Shown piece by piece: positions 1-11,862 of a DNA stretch of 64,000 nt. The notes beneath the pieces are model-generated. The model was not told where the DNA came from, made no database searches, and was given only the letters and a program-made list of their open reading frames with translations. The first letter of the stretch is position 1. Each line of letters begins with the position of its first letter. The position numbers and the translations under genes are program-made. The DNA is from Dactylellina haptotyla (Eukaryota > Ascomycota > Orbiliomycetes > Orbiliales > Orbiliaceae): the NCBI GenBank assembly GCA_031310005.1, contig CM062386.1, positions 1,054,001 through 1,118,000 on the forward strand, in the 5' to 3' direction.

Positions 1-780
1 GTTCGTATTCATGCGCTCGAGCCAAAACCGAGAAAGCCGCATGAGGTCATAAAATCCGTGTAGAAGTGCCCATGTGGTTGGAACTCAGCCTCCCTTAAAG
101 AGCGTTACTTAAACTCACTGGCCACACTGCACGGAACCCAACACGGCAGGTTAAGGCGCTAAGATAATGGTGCAGCTGAGAAAAAGTCCCGGATAGGCGT
201 CGATGTGAGTCTCTTGTAAATTTGTAATCTCGCCAAGTAGAGACCGAATCTTTCTCATATGTGGAGGTGTGTATAGTAATTTTACCGGTGGTGGTTGGGA
301 GCTTTAGCACAACGATGTGGGCTTAAAATACATCATTGAGCCAAGCATGACCGAGTTACCCGCACATGCACCCTGTCCTGTGGTGCAGCGGGTGCCATTA
401 TGGACCAACGGTCAGCCCCATTTTGCGGTGGTGGAATCGGCCTTGGAGCCTGGTTTCCACAGCCCAACTCGAATTTGGCACAGAACTCATCACCCTAGGG
501 CCCTAGCTACACTCTCGCTTCCAAAGCTGCTGGTGGGCTTGGAACGAATCCTCGCGACAATTGTAGCCTTAGTTTGGGGATTTCGAATTAGCTTAGCAGA
601 ACTCAAGTGCAATATTTGAACATGTTGAAATAGTAGTATTTAAGATGTTTCGGTCCCAGTATCAATATTTCATTGATTGTTCTATCTACGTTCAATATCC
701 AATTCAACAAGGTTATATACGTATCTAATACACAGTATTATATATAATTTCTTTCTCGACTGCTCCAAGTAAAGACGGCA
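1..780. other. Intergenic, no gene supported
   Basis: I see no splice-supported or family-supported coding sequence here. The longest plus-strand frame (about 347-619) resembles no family and has ordinary base composition. The last 150 bases are AT-rich with TATATA-like stretches and could be the promoter of the membrane-protein gene that follows. Confidence 0.5.
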
Positions 781-1901
781 ATGCATCGAAAAACCACTTC
801 ACGATTAGCATTTTTCGGTGTTTCCAATTTATACAGAGTTAATGAAGCCCAATCCACCAGTCGCTCGAAGCCGGAATTCGTGACCTCGGGCTGGTGGACA
901 GCAATCCGCTACTACCAATGGATCACCAGCTTAATCGTTCTCGTATATGTGAACATAACTGGAAACCAAAGACCCCTCTATTTATCCAGAGAGTTTGATT
1001 ACCTACCCGGCGATTTACCAGCCTTTAAGTATGGGGAGGGCGGGTGGGGATATACTGTTATGACCGCTTCGGTAAGTCAAATTGATTCTCTTCGTGCTGT
1101 TGTTCAAAAAACAACATTTCTACGTCTACAGGAATACAAGTTTGCTAACATGGCAATTTCTTGTACCACAGCTGGCCACATACCTCGGGCTTATAATCTT
1201 CCCGTTCATCTTCTTCTTTGCCAATATCGCACTATCCCCTTTGGAGGGATTCATTATCGAGATATTCATCGTGCTTCTGTGGATAGTTGCTCTAGTCGGT
1301 GACATTGCAGCCCTCATCGGATTCATCCATACGAGGCAGAATTCCAAATTCGAACCTGGTTTCTCCCAAGCTGCCCTTATCGTGGGGCTCGTTCTCCTCG
1401 TAGTTGATGTGTAAGTCCCTCTTAATCATGATCGATACTGTTATAATGGATTACTAACATTTCAAAAAAATATATAGTATCGGTTCAGTAGTAACCTTCA
1501 GAAGGGCCTTTCGCCAACTCACCCCGGATTGGCAGCAAAAGGGAGCTGCCAGAGATGCTGCCAGACTACGAGCACGCAGAGTCGCCGTCGAGGCAGCTAC
1601 TGCAGAGGCTGAACCGGAAGCTACCACTCCCCTTACTACCATACCTCCCCAATCGGGCTTCAGGGTCATCTCTGCACACCCGATCCACACGGAAGCTCCA
1701 AAGCCGGGAGACCGTTTCTCGAGAGATCAAGAGGTAGAGGGTCGCATCGCAGCCGTCGCAGCGCCTCCTACTTACTTCTATGCGACCTCCTCGTCGCATG
1801 GACGGGGGGCGAGCGATGGGGGGTCAACCGTCTATGATCCGGAGGCTGGTGATACTGAGTTACCGACTTATAGCGCGAAGTCGGATAAAACTATAAGATA
1901 G
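781..1901 (+). CDS. MARVEL-like four-helix membrane protein, hypothetical
   Basis: Three exons are proposed: 781-1071, 1172-1410 and 1478-1901 (317 aa). The first intron has a GTAAGT donor and GCTAAC about 25 bases before CACAG. The second has GTAAGT and TACTAAC before TATATAG. Four hydrophobic segments are visible: WWTAIRYYQWITSLIVLVYV, a second starting at YTVMTASLATYLGLI, a third around FIIEIFIVLLWIVALVGDIA, and a fourth around ALIVGLVLLVVDVIGSVVT. This spacing is typical of fungal MARVEL-domain proteins of the plasma membrane or eisosomes, whose molecular roles are mostly unknown. The C-terminal third is a charged, Ala/Arg-rich cytosolic tail. The start is the least certain part: TTTATACAG at about 825-833 could instead be an acceptor for an exon further upstream. 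The gene is convergent with BUD31. Confidence 0.6.
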
Positions 1902-2417
1902 AAAAGGGAAAGAATATACCGGTGATTTAGGAAGTTTGAGGAGTAATGGTTATGAGATCGCATATACATATTCACCTACATTTTTGGAGTTTTTGCTTGA
2001 AATCTTGTACATACAATCTTGCATATTTAAATATTCAGGCGGCCTGTTTGGGTCGCGAGCGTATTAATATTCTATTTCATAGCTTTGATTGGATTTTGAT
2101 TGGCGTTTCTGCAAGGTATATATATAGTATAATACACGGATAGGGAGATAGAGGGTATACGGTAGTATCACAAATTTACAAAATATTTCCTCACGTTTTG
2201 ATTTTCGTCGGTTAAAGTTCAGTGAAATAGTAATTTACCAACTTTCTATAGTACATTTCCATGTGACCATGCATCCTTCAATGAAAACAGAAAAAACATG
2301 AACGTAATCATAAAACCGAGTCCATTCGATATGAACATGAGACTGATAAACGCCATTTAGCCAGTCTTTCCCTCCGAGCTCTATCTCCAACAGCCTTCCC
2401 AGTAGAATCGTTAGAAT
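1902..2417. other. Convergent intergenic region
   Basis: This is the 3'-to-3' gap between the membrane-protein gene and BUD31. It is AT-rich and holds only short frames. It probably contains both 3' untranslated regions. Confidence 0.5.
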
Positions 2418-3240
2418 TTAATCACTCGATGCACAGCCACTATCCCAAGAATCATATTAGCATCCATTCAAAGGAGAATTTACGAATATTAAAAGATAAC
2501 TACTTACTGGCACCCACAGCTAACACACTCCACAACCGTCTCCTTCGACATCCTCGCCTTCGGTACTCGGCAGATGCAAGTCGACCCGAAATTCGTCTCC
2601 TTGGTCTGGATGCACTTCAAACAGCAGAGCTTCTCGTACCCCTGTTTCTTCCACTTGGCGATGAGCAGCGCATCCGCATATTTATTCTTCAACAGCCAGT
2701 CGTAGAGCTCACGGGTGATGCCTTCTTTGAGGTACATATCGTAGATATAGCGAGAGCCTATATTGTAATAGAAGGAACATGTTAGATGCCGTATTATAGT
2801 TATAGTAAAGAAACGCCGAGATTTCTATCCCCTTCACCCCACAATAGAGAGGCATGGTGGACCTCTTCTTTTTTGGATATGCTTTCTCGATGGGGCCAGG
2901 AAACGAACACACCTCATGCACGACGTGTCCGGTTGGAATGGATATTTTTCATTTTTGGTGAAAGAGGCATTTTTCATGTAGAACTCGATAGTTGCCTACG
3001 TACGTTGATGCGAGATCTGGAAGATTGGCCATAGCATCTCGTTCTTCCGTTTGCCTTCGTGCGGCGCGTTTTCAGCTGTTCTGATCGTTAGCCACTGCTC
3101 TACAAGCAATACTCGTGAGGAGAGAGAGAAAAGGACGGACCATCTTTCATCTTGTTCTCGAACTCGAGGAGGGTATCTTCGATGTCATCGAAGCCGTCCG
3201 GTGGCGGCTTGCGCTTGTTTCGAGTGCGGATTGGAGGCAT
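2418..3240 (-). CDS. BUD31: Pre-mRNA-splicing factor BUD31/Cwc14 (G10 family)
   Basis: BUD31 is a small zinc-binding component of the NineTeen-associated and activated spliceosome, acting in the nucleus. Read on the minus strand, exons are 3141-3240, 3004-3075, 2508-2757 and 2418-2439, giving 147 aa, the usual G10 length. The start [17 protein letters not shown] is the family signature. The middle contains LYDWLLKN and the conserved block [17 protein letters not shown]. The Cys-rich C terminus runs CICRVPKA, then CVSCGC, and ends HGCASSD. The last exon is only 22 bases, but it is needed to supply GCASSD, which confirms the splice. Intron 1 has a weak GTCCGT donor but a good GCTAAC branch site. 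Intron 2 is unusually long (246 bases). FES1 lies upstream in tandem, 329 bases away. Confidence 0.95.
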
Positions 3241-3569
3241 CGTGGTGTCTGTTTGATGGGATGGGATGGGATGGTGATGTGATGTGAGGCGAATGAGCAA
3301 CAGAGCGGCGCGACAGGCTTTTGAAATACGATTTCAATGTCACGTGACGACAAGACGGGAGTGCCGGGCTGGGGACCAACCTCTCGTTCCCATTACAAAT
3401 GCGACTAGAATCTACGGTTTTCCTGCATTCACTCTATTGGGGGTTCCGGTAGCATCGGATTCCATTCGTATTCTATTAAGTACATGTGCACGAAAATGAC
3501 CTCCGTTCGAACTCCAAAAAAAATTTGTAACCTGAAACGCCAATGTAGGTATGACCCAAGGAAAGCAGT
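3241..3569. other. Tandem intergenic region (BUD31 promoter, FES1 3' end)
   Basis: This gap lies between the FES1 stop and the BUD31 start, both on the minus strand. A GATGGGATGGGATGG tract lies just upstream of the BUD31 start (about 3257-3275) and is probably part of its 5' leader. No gene is seen. Confidence 0.5.
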
Positions 3570-4275
3570 TTATTCTTGCTTGTTGCCCTCCGCTTTTAAT
3601 CTCGTCCTGAGTTCATCAATACCATCCATGTCCGTTGCTTCCAGCTTCTTCTGTGAATATTCCTCCTTCAGTCCGTCCGGTAAACTCGAGATGCACTGGT
3701 CGAGGGCGTTCTGATGGTTTCTAACGTAGCTGCTGATGGCATACACGGCTTTCGATCTGACGTCCTGAGCTGGATCGCTGAGAGCCAGATTGACGAGTTT
3801 TCCGACACTTTCTGTTTTGTGGAACTGTGAAAGAAAAAACAATCCGAAGTCAGTAATGCAAATCCTAAAGATAGAAGGCTGTAATGATGAATAATCGGGT
3901 ACTCACTTGATCCTGCGACTTCTCGTTGTTCTGGACAGCCGTGCCAATACACCATGCGGCCATCAACCGCATCTCCTTCTCGGCAGCTTGTAGCTGCTGA
4001 ACTAGAGGCTCCCAAAGCTTGAGGTTCTCCATGTTATTGGCGTTATCGAGATTCTCGACGAGCTGCTCAAAGTTGTCAAAGGCGATTTCCCGGTTCTCGA
4101 GAGTGGCAGTCGGGTCGGTAATGCACTGCATGGCCTCTTTCATGACATCGGCATCGCTCTTGCCGCCGAGGAGGAACTGGGCGAGGGCTTCTTGGTCGAG
4201 GCGGGGTAGCTGGCGCTCTTCACCCTCCTCGGTGGGGGCGGACGCAGCAACGGACCAGGCGAGGACTTTCTCCAT
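3570..4275 (-). CDS. FES1: Hsp70 nucleotide exchange factor FES1
   Basis: Fes1 is the cytosolic armadillo-fold exchange factor that makes Hsp70 (Ssa class) release ADP and helps degrade misfolded proteins. Minus-strand exons are 3907-4275 and 3570-3824, giving 207 aa, close to the usual fungal length. The intron (3825-3906) has a GTGAGT donor and a TTTCACAG acceptor and falls in phase 0. The N terminus MEKVLAWSVAAS matches the family's LLKWSI start. The body holds armadillo-like helices, including NFEQLVENLDNANNMENLKL, the block around AAWCIGTAVQNNEKSQDQ, and SKAVYAISSYVRNH in exon 2. The C terminus is a charged helix ending in GNKQE. The gene is divergent from BMT2, with 305 bases between the two starts. 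Confidence 0.93.
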
Positions 4276-4580
4276 TCTAACGATTCTGTAATGTCGATTA
4301 TTTGGATGATAATTATATATGTTATATATTTTAGTTTGTGTTCAATACGGAGACGGTAGCTATGCAAACAGCAGCGTGGTCGTGGTTGCGAATATGGATG
4401 TGATCGAAGAGGGGCTCCGAGTGGGATGTTCGGACGAAAATACGAATTATATGCCTGCCCCGGCCGATGTTTCCAGGGCGTTCTGGAACATTCAACGTCA
4501 AACCGCAAAAACACCCAAAAAACACCAAAACACCAAAACACCATCACCACCTTCGGCATCGCCACCCCGTCGCCAGTCCG
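4276..4580. promoter_or_regulatory. Divergent FES1-BMT2 promoter region
   Basis: These 305 bases separate two ATGs on opposite strands, so they must hold both promoters and both leaders. The FES1 side has an AT-rich TATATGTTATATATT stretch at about 4315-4331. The BMT2 side is rich in CCAAAA/CACC repeats at about 4507-4550. Confidence 0.6.
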
Positions 4581-5552
4581 ATGGCCTCGTCGAAGAAGAA
4601 GCGGAAACCGACCTCCTCCTCACTCCTCTCCCGCCGTCAGACCGCTGCGGCTGCTGTCTCCAAGCCGCTCCCCTCCAAACTCTCCCGCAAGCTCATCCGC
4701 TCCCACCACACCGCCCAAAAGCGCCTCTCGCAGGCCATCCAGCAGAATGACACCACCGCCATCACCACCCTGACAACCCAGCTCACAACCTCCGGCGGTC
4801 TCGCCGCCTACCAGCGCGCCAGCGTCTCAGGTCAATCCTCCCAACGCGGCGGCGATAGCTCCAGAATCCTCACCGACTGGTTCACCTCCCTCGGCATCCC
4901 CAAACCGAAAGATGCCGCTTCCTCCTCCTCTTCTAATTCTCCGCTCTCCGCCTTCCGGCTGCTCGAGATCGGCTGCTTATCACCTGCGAATGCAATCCAC
5001 TCCTACTTCCCCGCACCCCGCCGCACCCTCCTCGACCTGAACTCATTACACCCCGAAATCCTCAAACAGGACTTCATGTCCTTTCCCGTCCCCGCGTCCG
5101 CCGAGTCAGGGTACGATATCATCTCGTGCTCCTTGGTGCTAAATTACGTCCCGACGCCTGTCGGGCGCGGCGACATGCTGAAGCACATTTCTCGCTTTAT
5201 GGAGCAGGGATTGGCACGACGCGAGCTGAGATTACAGAGGCAGCGGGCACAAAATAAACTCCACAGGGAAGAGTCGAAACCGGTACCATCCGACGATGAC
5301 TGGGATGGGTGGTTTCCCGCGTTGTTCTTCGTGCTCCCCGCGCCGTGTGTGACAAATAGCAGGTACCTCACCGGAGACAAATTGGAGGAGATTATGACCT
5401 CGATGGGGTACGAGGAGGTACGGAAGAAAGTGTCGCCCAAACTGGTGTATTATCTGTACAGGTATCACGGGAACGGCACTGGTGGGAAGTTCAAAAAGGT
5501 CGAGTTGTTGCCGGGTGGGAAGCGGAACAACTTTGCCATCGTAATCGAGTGA
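4581..5552 (+). CDS. BMT2: 25S rRNA adenine-N(1) methyltransferase BMT2
   Basis: Bmt2 is the nucleolar SAM-dependent enzyme that makes m1A in the large-subunit rRNA. The gene is a single exon of 323 aa. An in-frame ATG lies upstream at 4467, but I prefer 4581 because the extra residues are low-complexity and the Lys/Arg-rich start MASSKKKRKP suits a nucleolar protein. Residues 126-142 contain the SAM motif LLEIGCLSPANAIHSYF. The acidic loop is TLLDLNSLHPEILKQDFMSF (149-168), followed by ISCSLVLNYVPTPVGRGDML (181-200). This order of motifs is characteristic of the BMT2 family. The C terminus reads RYLTGDKLEEIMTSMGY, then a Lys-rich strand, and ends with NNFAIVIE. A Ser-rich insert lies at about 113-120. 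Confidence 0.93.
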   Translation: MASSKKKRKPTSSSLLSRRQTAAAAVSKPLPSKLSRKLIRSHHTAQKRLSQAIQQNDTTAITTLTTQLTTSGGLAAYQRASVSGQSSQRGGDSSRILTDWFTSLGIPKPKDAASSSSSNSPLSAFRLLEIGCLSPANAIHSYFPAPRRTLLDLNSLHPEILKQDFMSFPVPASAESGYDIISCSLVLNYVPTPVGRGDMLKHISRFMEQGLARRELRLQRQRAQNKLHREESKPVPSDDDWDGWFPALFFVLPAPCVTNSRYLTGDKLEEIMTSMGYEEVRKKVSPKLVYYLYRYHGNGTGGKFKKVELLPGGKRNNFAIVIE

Positions 5553-6572
5553 GAAATTCACCCGGCATGTATAAAAGAAGAAGAAAAGTTATTTGTGTTA
5601 GCATTTTAATTGTGGCGTATACGTGGGGATTTGTATTTAATTCACGGTATTTTTGACGATGTACGATATCACTGAGGAATATGTAAAAAAGATTCTATTT
5701 CAACTTTGCTCTTGGAGCCGGACCACACAAAAGGCCGTTATAGTCGAACCGCCACACTCATCCGCTAAAAGTACTAGAGCACACTGCAAGGAAATAACAA
5801 AACCCCCCAAAGAAAACTTAGAAGAAAAGGAGCAACAAAGGAAGAAGAAAACTATACGACGACAGCGCGACTGAAGGAATTCAAATTGTTTAAGGAGAGT
5901 CATTTCGGTCATGAAAAAGGAAGATGAAAAAGAAGCAAGTGTTAAGCAGAAACGCAAATCGAGTCAAGAGTGGTTATTAAATGATCCCGATCAAATAATG
6001 AAAAACCGAAACGAAGAAAAGTTGCATACATCGAAAAACATCGTTCCGATCCCAAGGCTTGGTCAAAAGCTGCGGTGTGTCGTTATTTTCAAAAAAATGT
6101 TTTCAACGGAGCAGCAAAAAAAAAAAGAGGAAACAAATATCAAACAGTTGAAACAGAGATAAGGAAACTTAATAAGCAGTGTAGGACTCTGTATCCGCCA
6201 ATTTGTTCTGCTTATATGTTGCTCGGTCAGAAGCATATGGGGTTGTAGAGGTAATATAACTTAAAACAAGACCAGAAAACTCAAGGGAAATGGCGATGTC
6301 GGGATCGGGATCGGCTGTGGAGCTCGGATGTTTTGTTTGGAAACATGGGTTTCAAGGTTAGGACTTTTGTTTTCGAATGCGAAAATATATGAAAAATATT
6401 GGGTATCTCAAGAAAGAAAAAAATGCGAATGCAAAGTCAAGAAAATAGTCGGAAAGGTTCCAGGTTCCCAAAATTAGGATGGAAGGTTGAGGGCGATACA
6501 GTCTGCTGAGCGAAGAATGTTAGATAACCGTATCATCCAGATGTCGGTGGCGCTTTATTAACGTACCAAAAT
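5553..6572. other. Convergent intergenic region, purine-rich
   Basis: This gap lies between the BMT2 and CRIB-protein stop codons. The plus strand is A/G-rich and gives Lys/Glu-rich frames at 5653-5874 and 5911-6162, with no family similarity. I read it as untranslated sequence. Confidence 0.5.
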
Positions 6573-7019
6573 TTACTGCGTGGGCGGTGTGGATCTGCGC
6601 GGAGAGTCTACCGGCCTCTGTTCTACCTCATCGTACGACTTGACACTATCGTAAGGAGGTGGTACCGAAGAAGAGCGATCGGAGTTTTCCACCAACCTAC
6701 TCGAGCTGACTATGCGGACAGGAGCGATCTGTCTGTGATCCAAGTCATGGTTCGATTGGCCGAAGCATCGTCCCAAGAACGACATGAAGCACGACTGCTT
6801 TTTCCTGCGGGTTGGGCTGCCTCTGTTCTGTCGCTGGTAGTTGGGTGGGTGGTTGCGCCTGTTGACTTCTTCGGCTGTGATCTCGCCGCGAAGGACGGCC
6901 TCCCACTCGGGTGGGAGACCGACGAAGCCGCCAGTCTGGTGGTCAAACCCAACGTGGGTGACATGGTCGAATTGGTAGGGGGTACCGACGTCGGCGGCCA
7001 TTTTGTCGTCAGATGACAT
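6573..7019 (-). CDS. Small CRIB-domain (Cdc42/Rac-binding) protein
   Basis: This intronless gene encodes 148 aa. Residues 11-24 read VGTPYQFDHVTHVG, a near-perfect CRIB motif (consensus I-S-x-P-x(2-4)-F-x-H-x-x-H-V-G). It continues FDHQTGGFVGLPPEWEAVL, very like the CRIB region of PAK kinases such as Ste20 and Cla4. No kinase, PH or other domain follows. A basic-cysteine patch at 70-86 (TRRKKQSCFMSFLGRCF) looks suited to membrane binding or palmitoylation. The C-terminal tail is disordered and Ser/Pro-rich, with a PPPY motif at 120-123 of the kind bound by WW domains such as Rsp5. The likely role is as an effector or buffer of active Cdc42 or Rac at membranes, in polarity. It could instead be a decayed PAK N terminus, but the frame is clean and complete. 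The gene is convergent with BMT2. Confidence 0.85.
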   Translation of the reverse strand: MSSDDKMAADVGTPYQFDHVTHVGFDHQTGGFVGLPPEWEAVLRGEITAEEVNRRNHPPNYQRQNRGSPTRRKKQSCFMSFLGRCFGQSNHDLDHRQIAPVRIVSSSRLVENSDRSSSVPPPYDSVKSYDEVEQRPVDSPRRSTPPTQ

Positions 7020-8760
7020 TCGAAAAAGAGATATCCTTTTTACTTGGAGAAAGTATAAGATTTATAATGAAAAAGAGAGAAGTGGGTATGACAAGGAGTT
7101 CGACAGAATAAAGTTTTATAAAACAAAAGATATTCTGATACGCAAAGTCTCGGACCTTCGAGCTTCCCGAATTGTAACCGTCGTGGTAGCAGGAATGGTG
7201 TCTAACAATAGGCTAGACAGTCCACGCAACAGAAAAAAGGGACCGAATTGTCGGGTCTGAAACGTTCGACTTGACGGATTGGTATATGCGGGTTGGATTT
7301 GTTGGATCGGTTCGATTTGTGCCGCAAGGTCCTTACAACGAAACGACAACAAGAAACAACTGCGAAAGATATGTAGTATAATGCGACTTTGAGTTGTCCA
7401 AGTAGGCCGACGGTAGATGCAATGCAAGTTCCCTCGAATCGGCGGGCGTGATAGGGCTATGTGCTGTCCCGTGAGTACCTTGCAGGAGAACGAAAGGAAA
7501 CAGCCAACCAGGCAGAACTCCTTATTTGTCGGCTATCGAAGGTAAAGAAACAAAAAAAAACTAGAACAAAAAACTGTCGACGCTGTCGAGAGAGAGAAAT
7601 AGGGAAAAAAGCGAAAACGTTTGAAAATAGGGATGAGAAATAACAAGGTTGAGTGGCGACCGAAAAAGAATGAGAGGAGGGGAGAGATGGTTTTGCGAAT
7701 GTGATGATATGGTGATTGGGAACAAGGGCCAACTTATTTGATTGGCTTTTTGGTCGGTCTTGCCCGTATCCGTCCCGCTCTTAACAGGTGCTCGCTTGGT
7801 GTTTCTTTTCTAGGGACCGTGTGGGCCAGGCTGTTTGTTTCAGCTCCCAGAACCAAGATAATTGCTTTCCCACTCCCTCTCAAAAAAACGTGCCTGTCAA
7901 GATGTTTGGAGGCTGGCAAGGGAGGCTGGCGAGTGGCAGGCTTTTAAATGGAGATGCGATCGAAAGAAGCTTGTGAGACCGAAAGCTTTAAAGACTAAAT
8001 CTTTTTCAACGTATTTCGGAAGACGTTGTCGAAAGGAAACACCCCTAAAACACACTCGAGTGAGGCTGTGAGTATTTGTTACGACTGCTAAGCATGTATG
8101 TCTCTCTCGTCGAAGCCAAAAGCGTAACCGGATCCTGAAGAAGAAAGAAGAAGAAGAGAAGTTCTTTTTTATTTTTTCTTTTCTATTCTTCTACCCTTTT
8201 TTCTTGATTTGTTCCCTTTTGCAGTGGAATCTCGAGACGGTCTGAGCGGAATCAAACCTCGATTCGAGAGAAGGCAAGAAAAAAAAAAGGGACGAGATGA
8301 GGGGGAGATGAGCACCAGAGTGTTTTATTACCTTGATAGAAACAATAATTGGCTTCTTATTACTACGTATTATATTGAAGAAAAGGGAATAGGCCGGAGC
8401 AGTGACCAAGTTCGCTTCACGGGTTCTGTCTGTCTTTTTAATTTGGAAATTGAACCTTAACTCGTTTTGGTGCGATAAGTGGTATCGTATAGCACCAGGT
8501 CCCTTTTTTTAATTCCCTTCAACCTCGTGGGGAGAGAAGCTTAGCTTAGGGGGCGTGGTGTTGAAGCCTGGCGGCGGCGGATGCGAAAGAAAGGAGGAGG
8601 AGGAAGGAGGAAAAGCGGAGAAATGTGTTGTTGCAGGTCGGCGTACTGGCGGGCGGGTTGGTGCAAAGTCGTGGGAAAGGACCGTTGATATATCTACACC
8701 CTCAAAGCTACCCAAGCCTGTGAAAGAAAAACTACCCAAAGACTAACCCTTTGTTGTTAT
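7020..8760. other. Upstream region of the CRIB gene
   Basis: The minus strand is pyrimidine-rich in several blocks: about 7540-7640, the mixed GAAGAAG/TTTTCTT block at about 8135-8215, and about 8580-8620. This is the composition of fungal promoters and leaders, so the region is probably the promoter and 5' leader of the CRIB gene. Only short frames of no recognised family are present. Confidence 0.4.
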
Positions 8761-11700
8761 CCAGTTAACTCTACCCGATCTATCCAAAGACGAGGAGAGC
8801 CACCGGTTTCGAAGGGAGGGTGAGGGTTTTATCAAGAACAGGACAAATCCTACTGTTTCGATAGATATCCGAGAACGGCTGGAAACAAAGTAAAAAACGG
8901 AGGACAAGGTGGGAAAGGCCCTTACTATGTATCTTCGGATCCTACTACTGGGAATATATTGGTAAAGGGATGGGATGGCTTAGTTAAGGTATCATAGGAG
9001 GAGGAGTGCCTTGCTTCAAGGCGCTATCGGATAGGAATGACCTTGTCTAATCCATAACCTCATCGGCCTGGTCAAGTCTACTGTGAATGCCCGGGTCCGC
9101 CTAAAAAAGGTACCAGACTCGAGCTGCTAAGATGTATTCGGTTGTCGCAATCCAATGCGTACCTGATCGAACAGATATGCCCAAGCCGAACCAGGATGGT
9201 GTGAAACCACCATTGCAAGTCTGCAAGTTCGATCGAGTCAAGTGCCAGGTACCTGTCGATAGCATCACCCGGCAACCTAATCAGACGTTATGCTACTATA
9301 TTCTGCACTGCTCATTTTTAGGAACTGGTGCTAAACTTTCGACTGTATACGACGTTCTTGCGTCTCAGCCCAGGCTGTCTAACCTGTTGTGTGCCGATTT
9401 CTCACAGTATCGGTTCGAAGAAGAAATATATCTGATACAAGCGGGAACCTAGAAAGACCAGATGATTCGAAATTCTTACCCATTTTTCTTCGCTCGCTGG
9501 CGGCGGAGCTTTCCCTCGACAGGGGTTTAGTTCTGACAGTAAGTGTGGGGACCGCCATGCTCCTCCGGTTCATTCGCTGAACCGTTCTGCTTGATACTAT
9601 TCATGTTCAGACGGAATATGGTCACTCCACATCTGCTCGCAAACCCACGCTTACGTACGAACGGCATATAGCCTGATAGATTGCCTTCCCGTCTCTGCTA
9701 TCAAAGGCAGAACAAAAAAAGGTAGCATGGTTATTTTTTCGTTTCCTCGTGGACTTTTATTAGGACGCTTGTGGCGGACTCACGAAAGCTGCATGCCATC
9801 AAACGAGGGGAATCCGGATAACTCGTCTGGTACCTTTTTTGATCACTCCTCCCCGCCATGACTGACTCGAACCTAGTTTATGACTTTGGCGCTTTGGTAC
9901 CTGATTAGAAAGCATTCGAGACGCTGAGAAAGAAGGATCAAAAAAAGTTTTTCCCTTCTTGTCTCGAAGATGCATATCGGTATATCGTTTTGTGCCTTGA
10001 TTTCTCTTTGTAATTGATAGTTGTGCATTAGATCTACCAATTACTTAAGGTATTACAAGCATAGTTCGCATCAATCGTCGCTCCATCCGGTGTTTTCTCC
10101 TTCCATTTGCCAAAGTGGAAGTGGGGGCATTGCCCACCAATCCGCTAAGCCCGATGTCAGCGCTGAAAAGGCACCGTACGAATGACCAATGCTGCATGTT
10201 AATTTGTTTCAGTGTTCAGCCAGCATCGCCGAAAACTACTTAAACACAAACAAATCCCAAAATGACGGAGCCCGATTTCAGGATCTCGAAGCCAAATCTA
10301 GCACGTAGATATATTTTAGGATCCGTCTCGATGAGTGCACTTTTTTCTGAAATCTTTTGTTCGTTTTTCGTTTGATTTCAGGGGAGAAGTTTTGGTCAAA
10401 ATTGCAAAACTTGCACTGTGAGGTGTTGTGAGGAGCATTGCGCAATGAAATGTTTCTCTGCGGTAGGGTTAGACTGGCTGGCGAGGAATGGCGCCGCTGG
10501 ATCGTGACGGCAGGCTGTCATAAGACCTTCAGGTACTTCCACCATCCCTGTCACAAACCCCGACCTGCGAGCTCGGTTGAAGGAAACGACCCACAACTGT
10601 TTGGTGGCAATACGATTTCACAATTCACAAGCAAGACATTCCATACCCAGATAAAGGAGATATCACCAGCTATCTTAAAACCCATATACGATCGTCCACG
10701 CAAAACCCATGAAAAGACACATGAAAGGAAAGAAAATCCAAACTTTCCATGTCCTTTGCGTATTCGTGTACCCCCAAATTCATTTATTTCTCAAACTTGA
10801 AATTCCAGCATTTATCCAGATTTATTTACCCATGATACCGATTTTCAGAGGTTCAAGAAAAACTACCCGGCTTAAGCGAGCACTTTATTCCAGAGATAAA
10901 AACGCGAGTTTCAAGTATAGGTTTATCTAGGACTTAGTACCGCTGTGTATCGGAGAAAGCAGCCTTCGATGCCGGCAGACCCATGTCAACCAACCGTGCA
11001 CCAAGAGGCCGCTTGAACCGAGCTTCTCTCAATCTATTCCTTTCATAGGTATCCTCGCCTATCGCCTTGGGCAAAAGTGCGCAATTAACATGGAATGATG
11101 AGGCTTTCCTAGCTTGACAACAAGAAAGTCGGGTTTTGCTCAAATCTATTCCTTGTTTAGCATGCAGATGCGAATACAGGCTTAATTGAGAGTTTGATGG
11201 ATTTTCCCTCTTGCGATCTCGTGGACGCCAAGCCGAGTGGGGCTCGTCTTTCTTCTTCTCTGGCCTCTTTTCTTCTTATCGAAGGCAACTTTTTTTTTTT
11301 TTTGCTTTGCAAATGGCGTGTGTAATTGGAAAATGGCCGATTTGCTCACACTTTTGCAAAGCAAGACATCATCCTGCAATGGGCAGCAGCTTGCCACAGG
11401 CGCCACCACCACTTGAGCATCACCTTTTTTTGATTAGATCCCTAGCAATGCTCGAGATGTGTAAATTTGAAAAAAACAAGAATGTTACCTGTTCCAAGAT
11501 TTTTACTGCATTCATTTTCTAGACTAGCCACGTGCGTAGGTAATATTTTGCCTGTCCACACGGAACATTTTGGTACCTACATGTTTCAAACTGGTACACT
11601 TCCGCTGTTGCTGCACCGCATTGTGACCTGGCTGGAATCGCTACGTGAACCCATACGAGCCTTGAGAATACCCCCAAGCATTCGTAAACTTGCGTTCATG

Positions 11701-11827
11701 CTTGTACCTGCAGCATATATATGTATTTGTTATTTGAAATCAAAAAGAATTAAGACCTAGTTGGTTTGTATTTAATTAATCCACCTAATGTTGCTTTAAT
11801 TTCAATTGCCAGCTGTATCACCCGCTT

Positions 11828-11862
11828 CTGTTAGCTGTAGCTTTAAGCTGTTAGCTGTAGCT
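11828..11862. repeat. Short tandem duplication, period 20
   Basis: CTGTTAGCTGTAGCT occurs at 11828-11842 and again at 11848-11862, separated by TTAAG. It is a local slippage-type duplication. Confidence 0.8.

Noticed and set aside
317-619. 100-codon plus-strand frame at the left edge
   Set aside because: No ATG at its start, no family similarity, and composition like the surroundings.
5653-6162. Lys/Glu-rich plus-strand frames
   Set aside because: They follow from an A/G-rich strand in a convergent gap and look like untranslated sequence, not genes.
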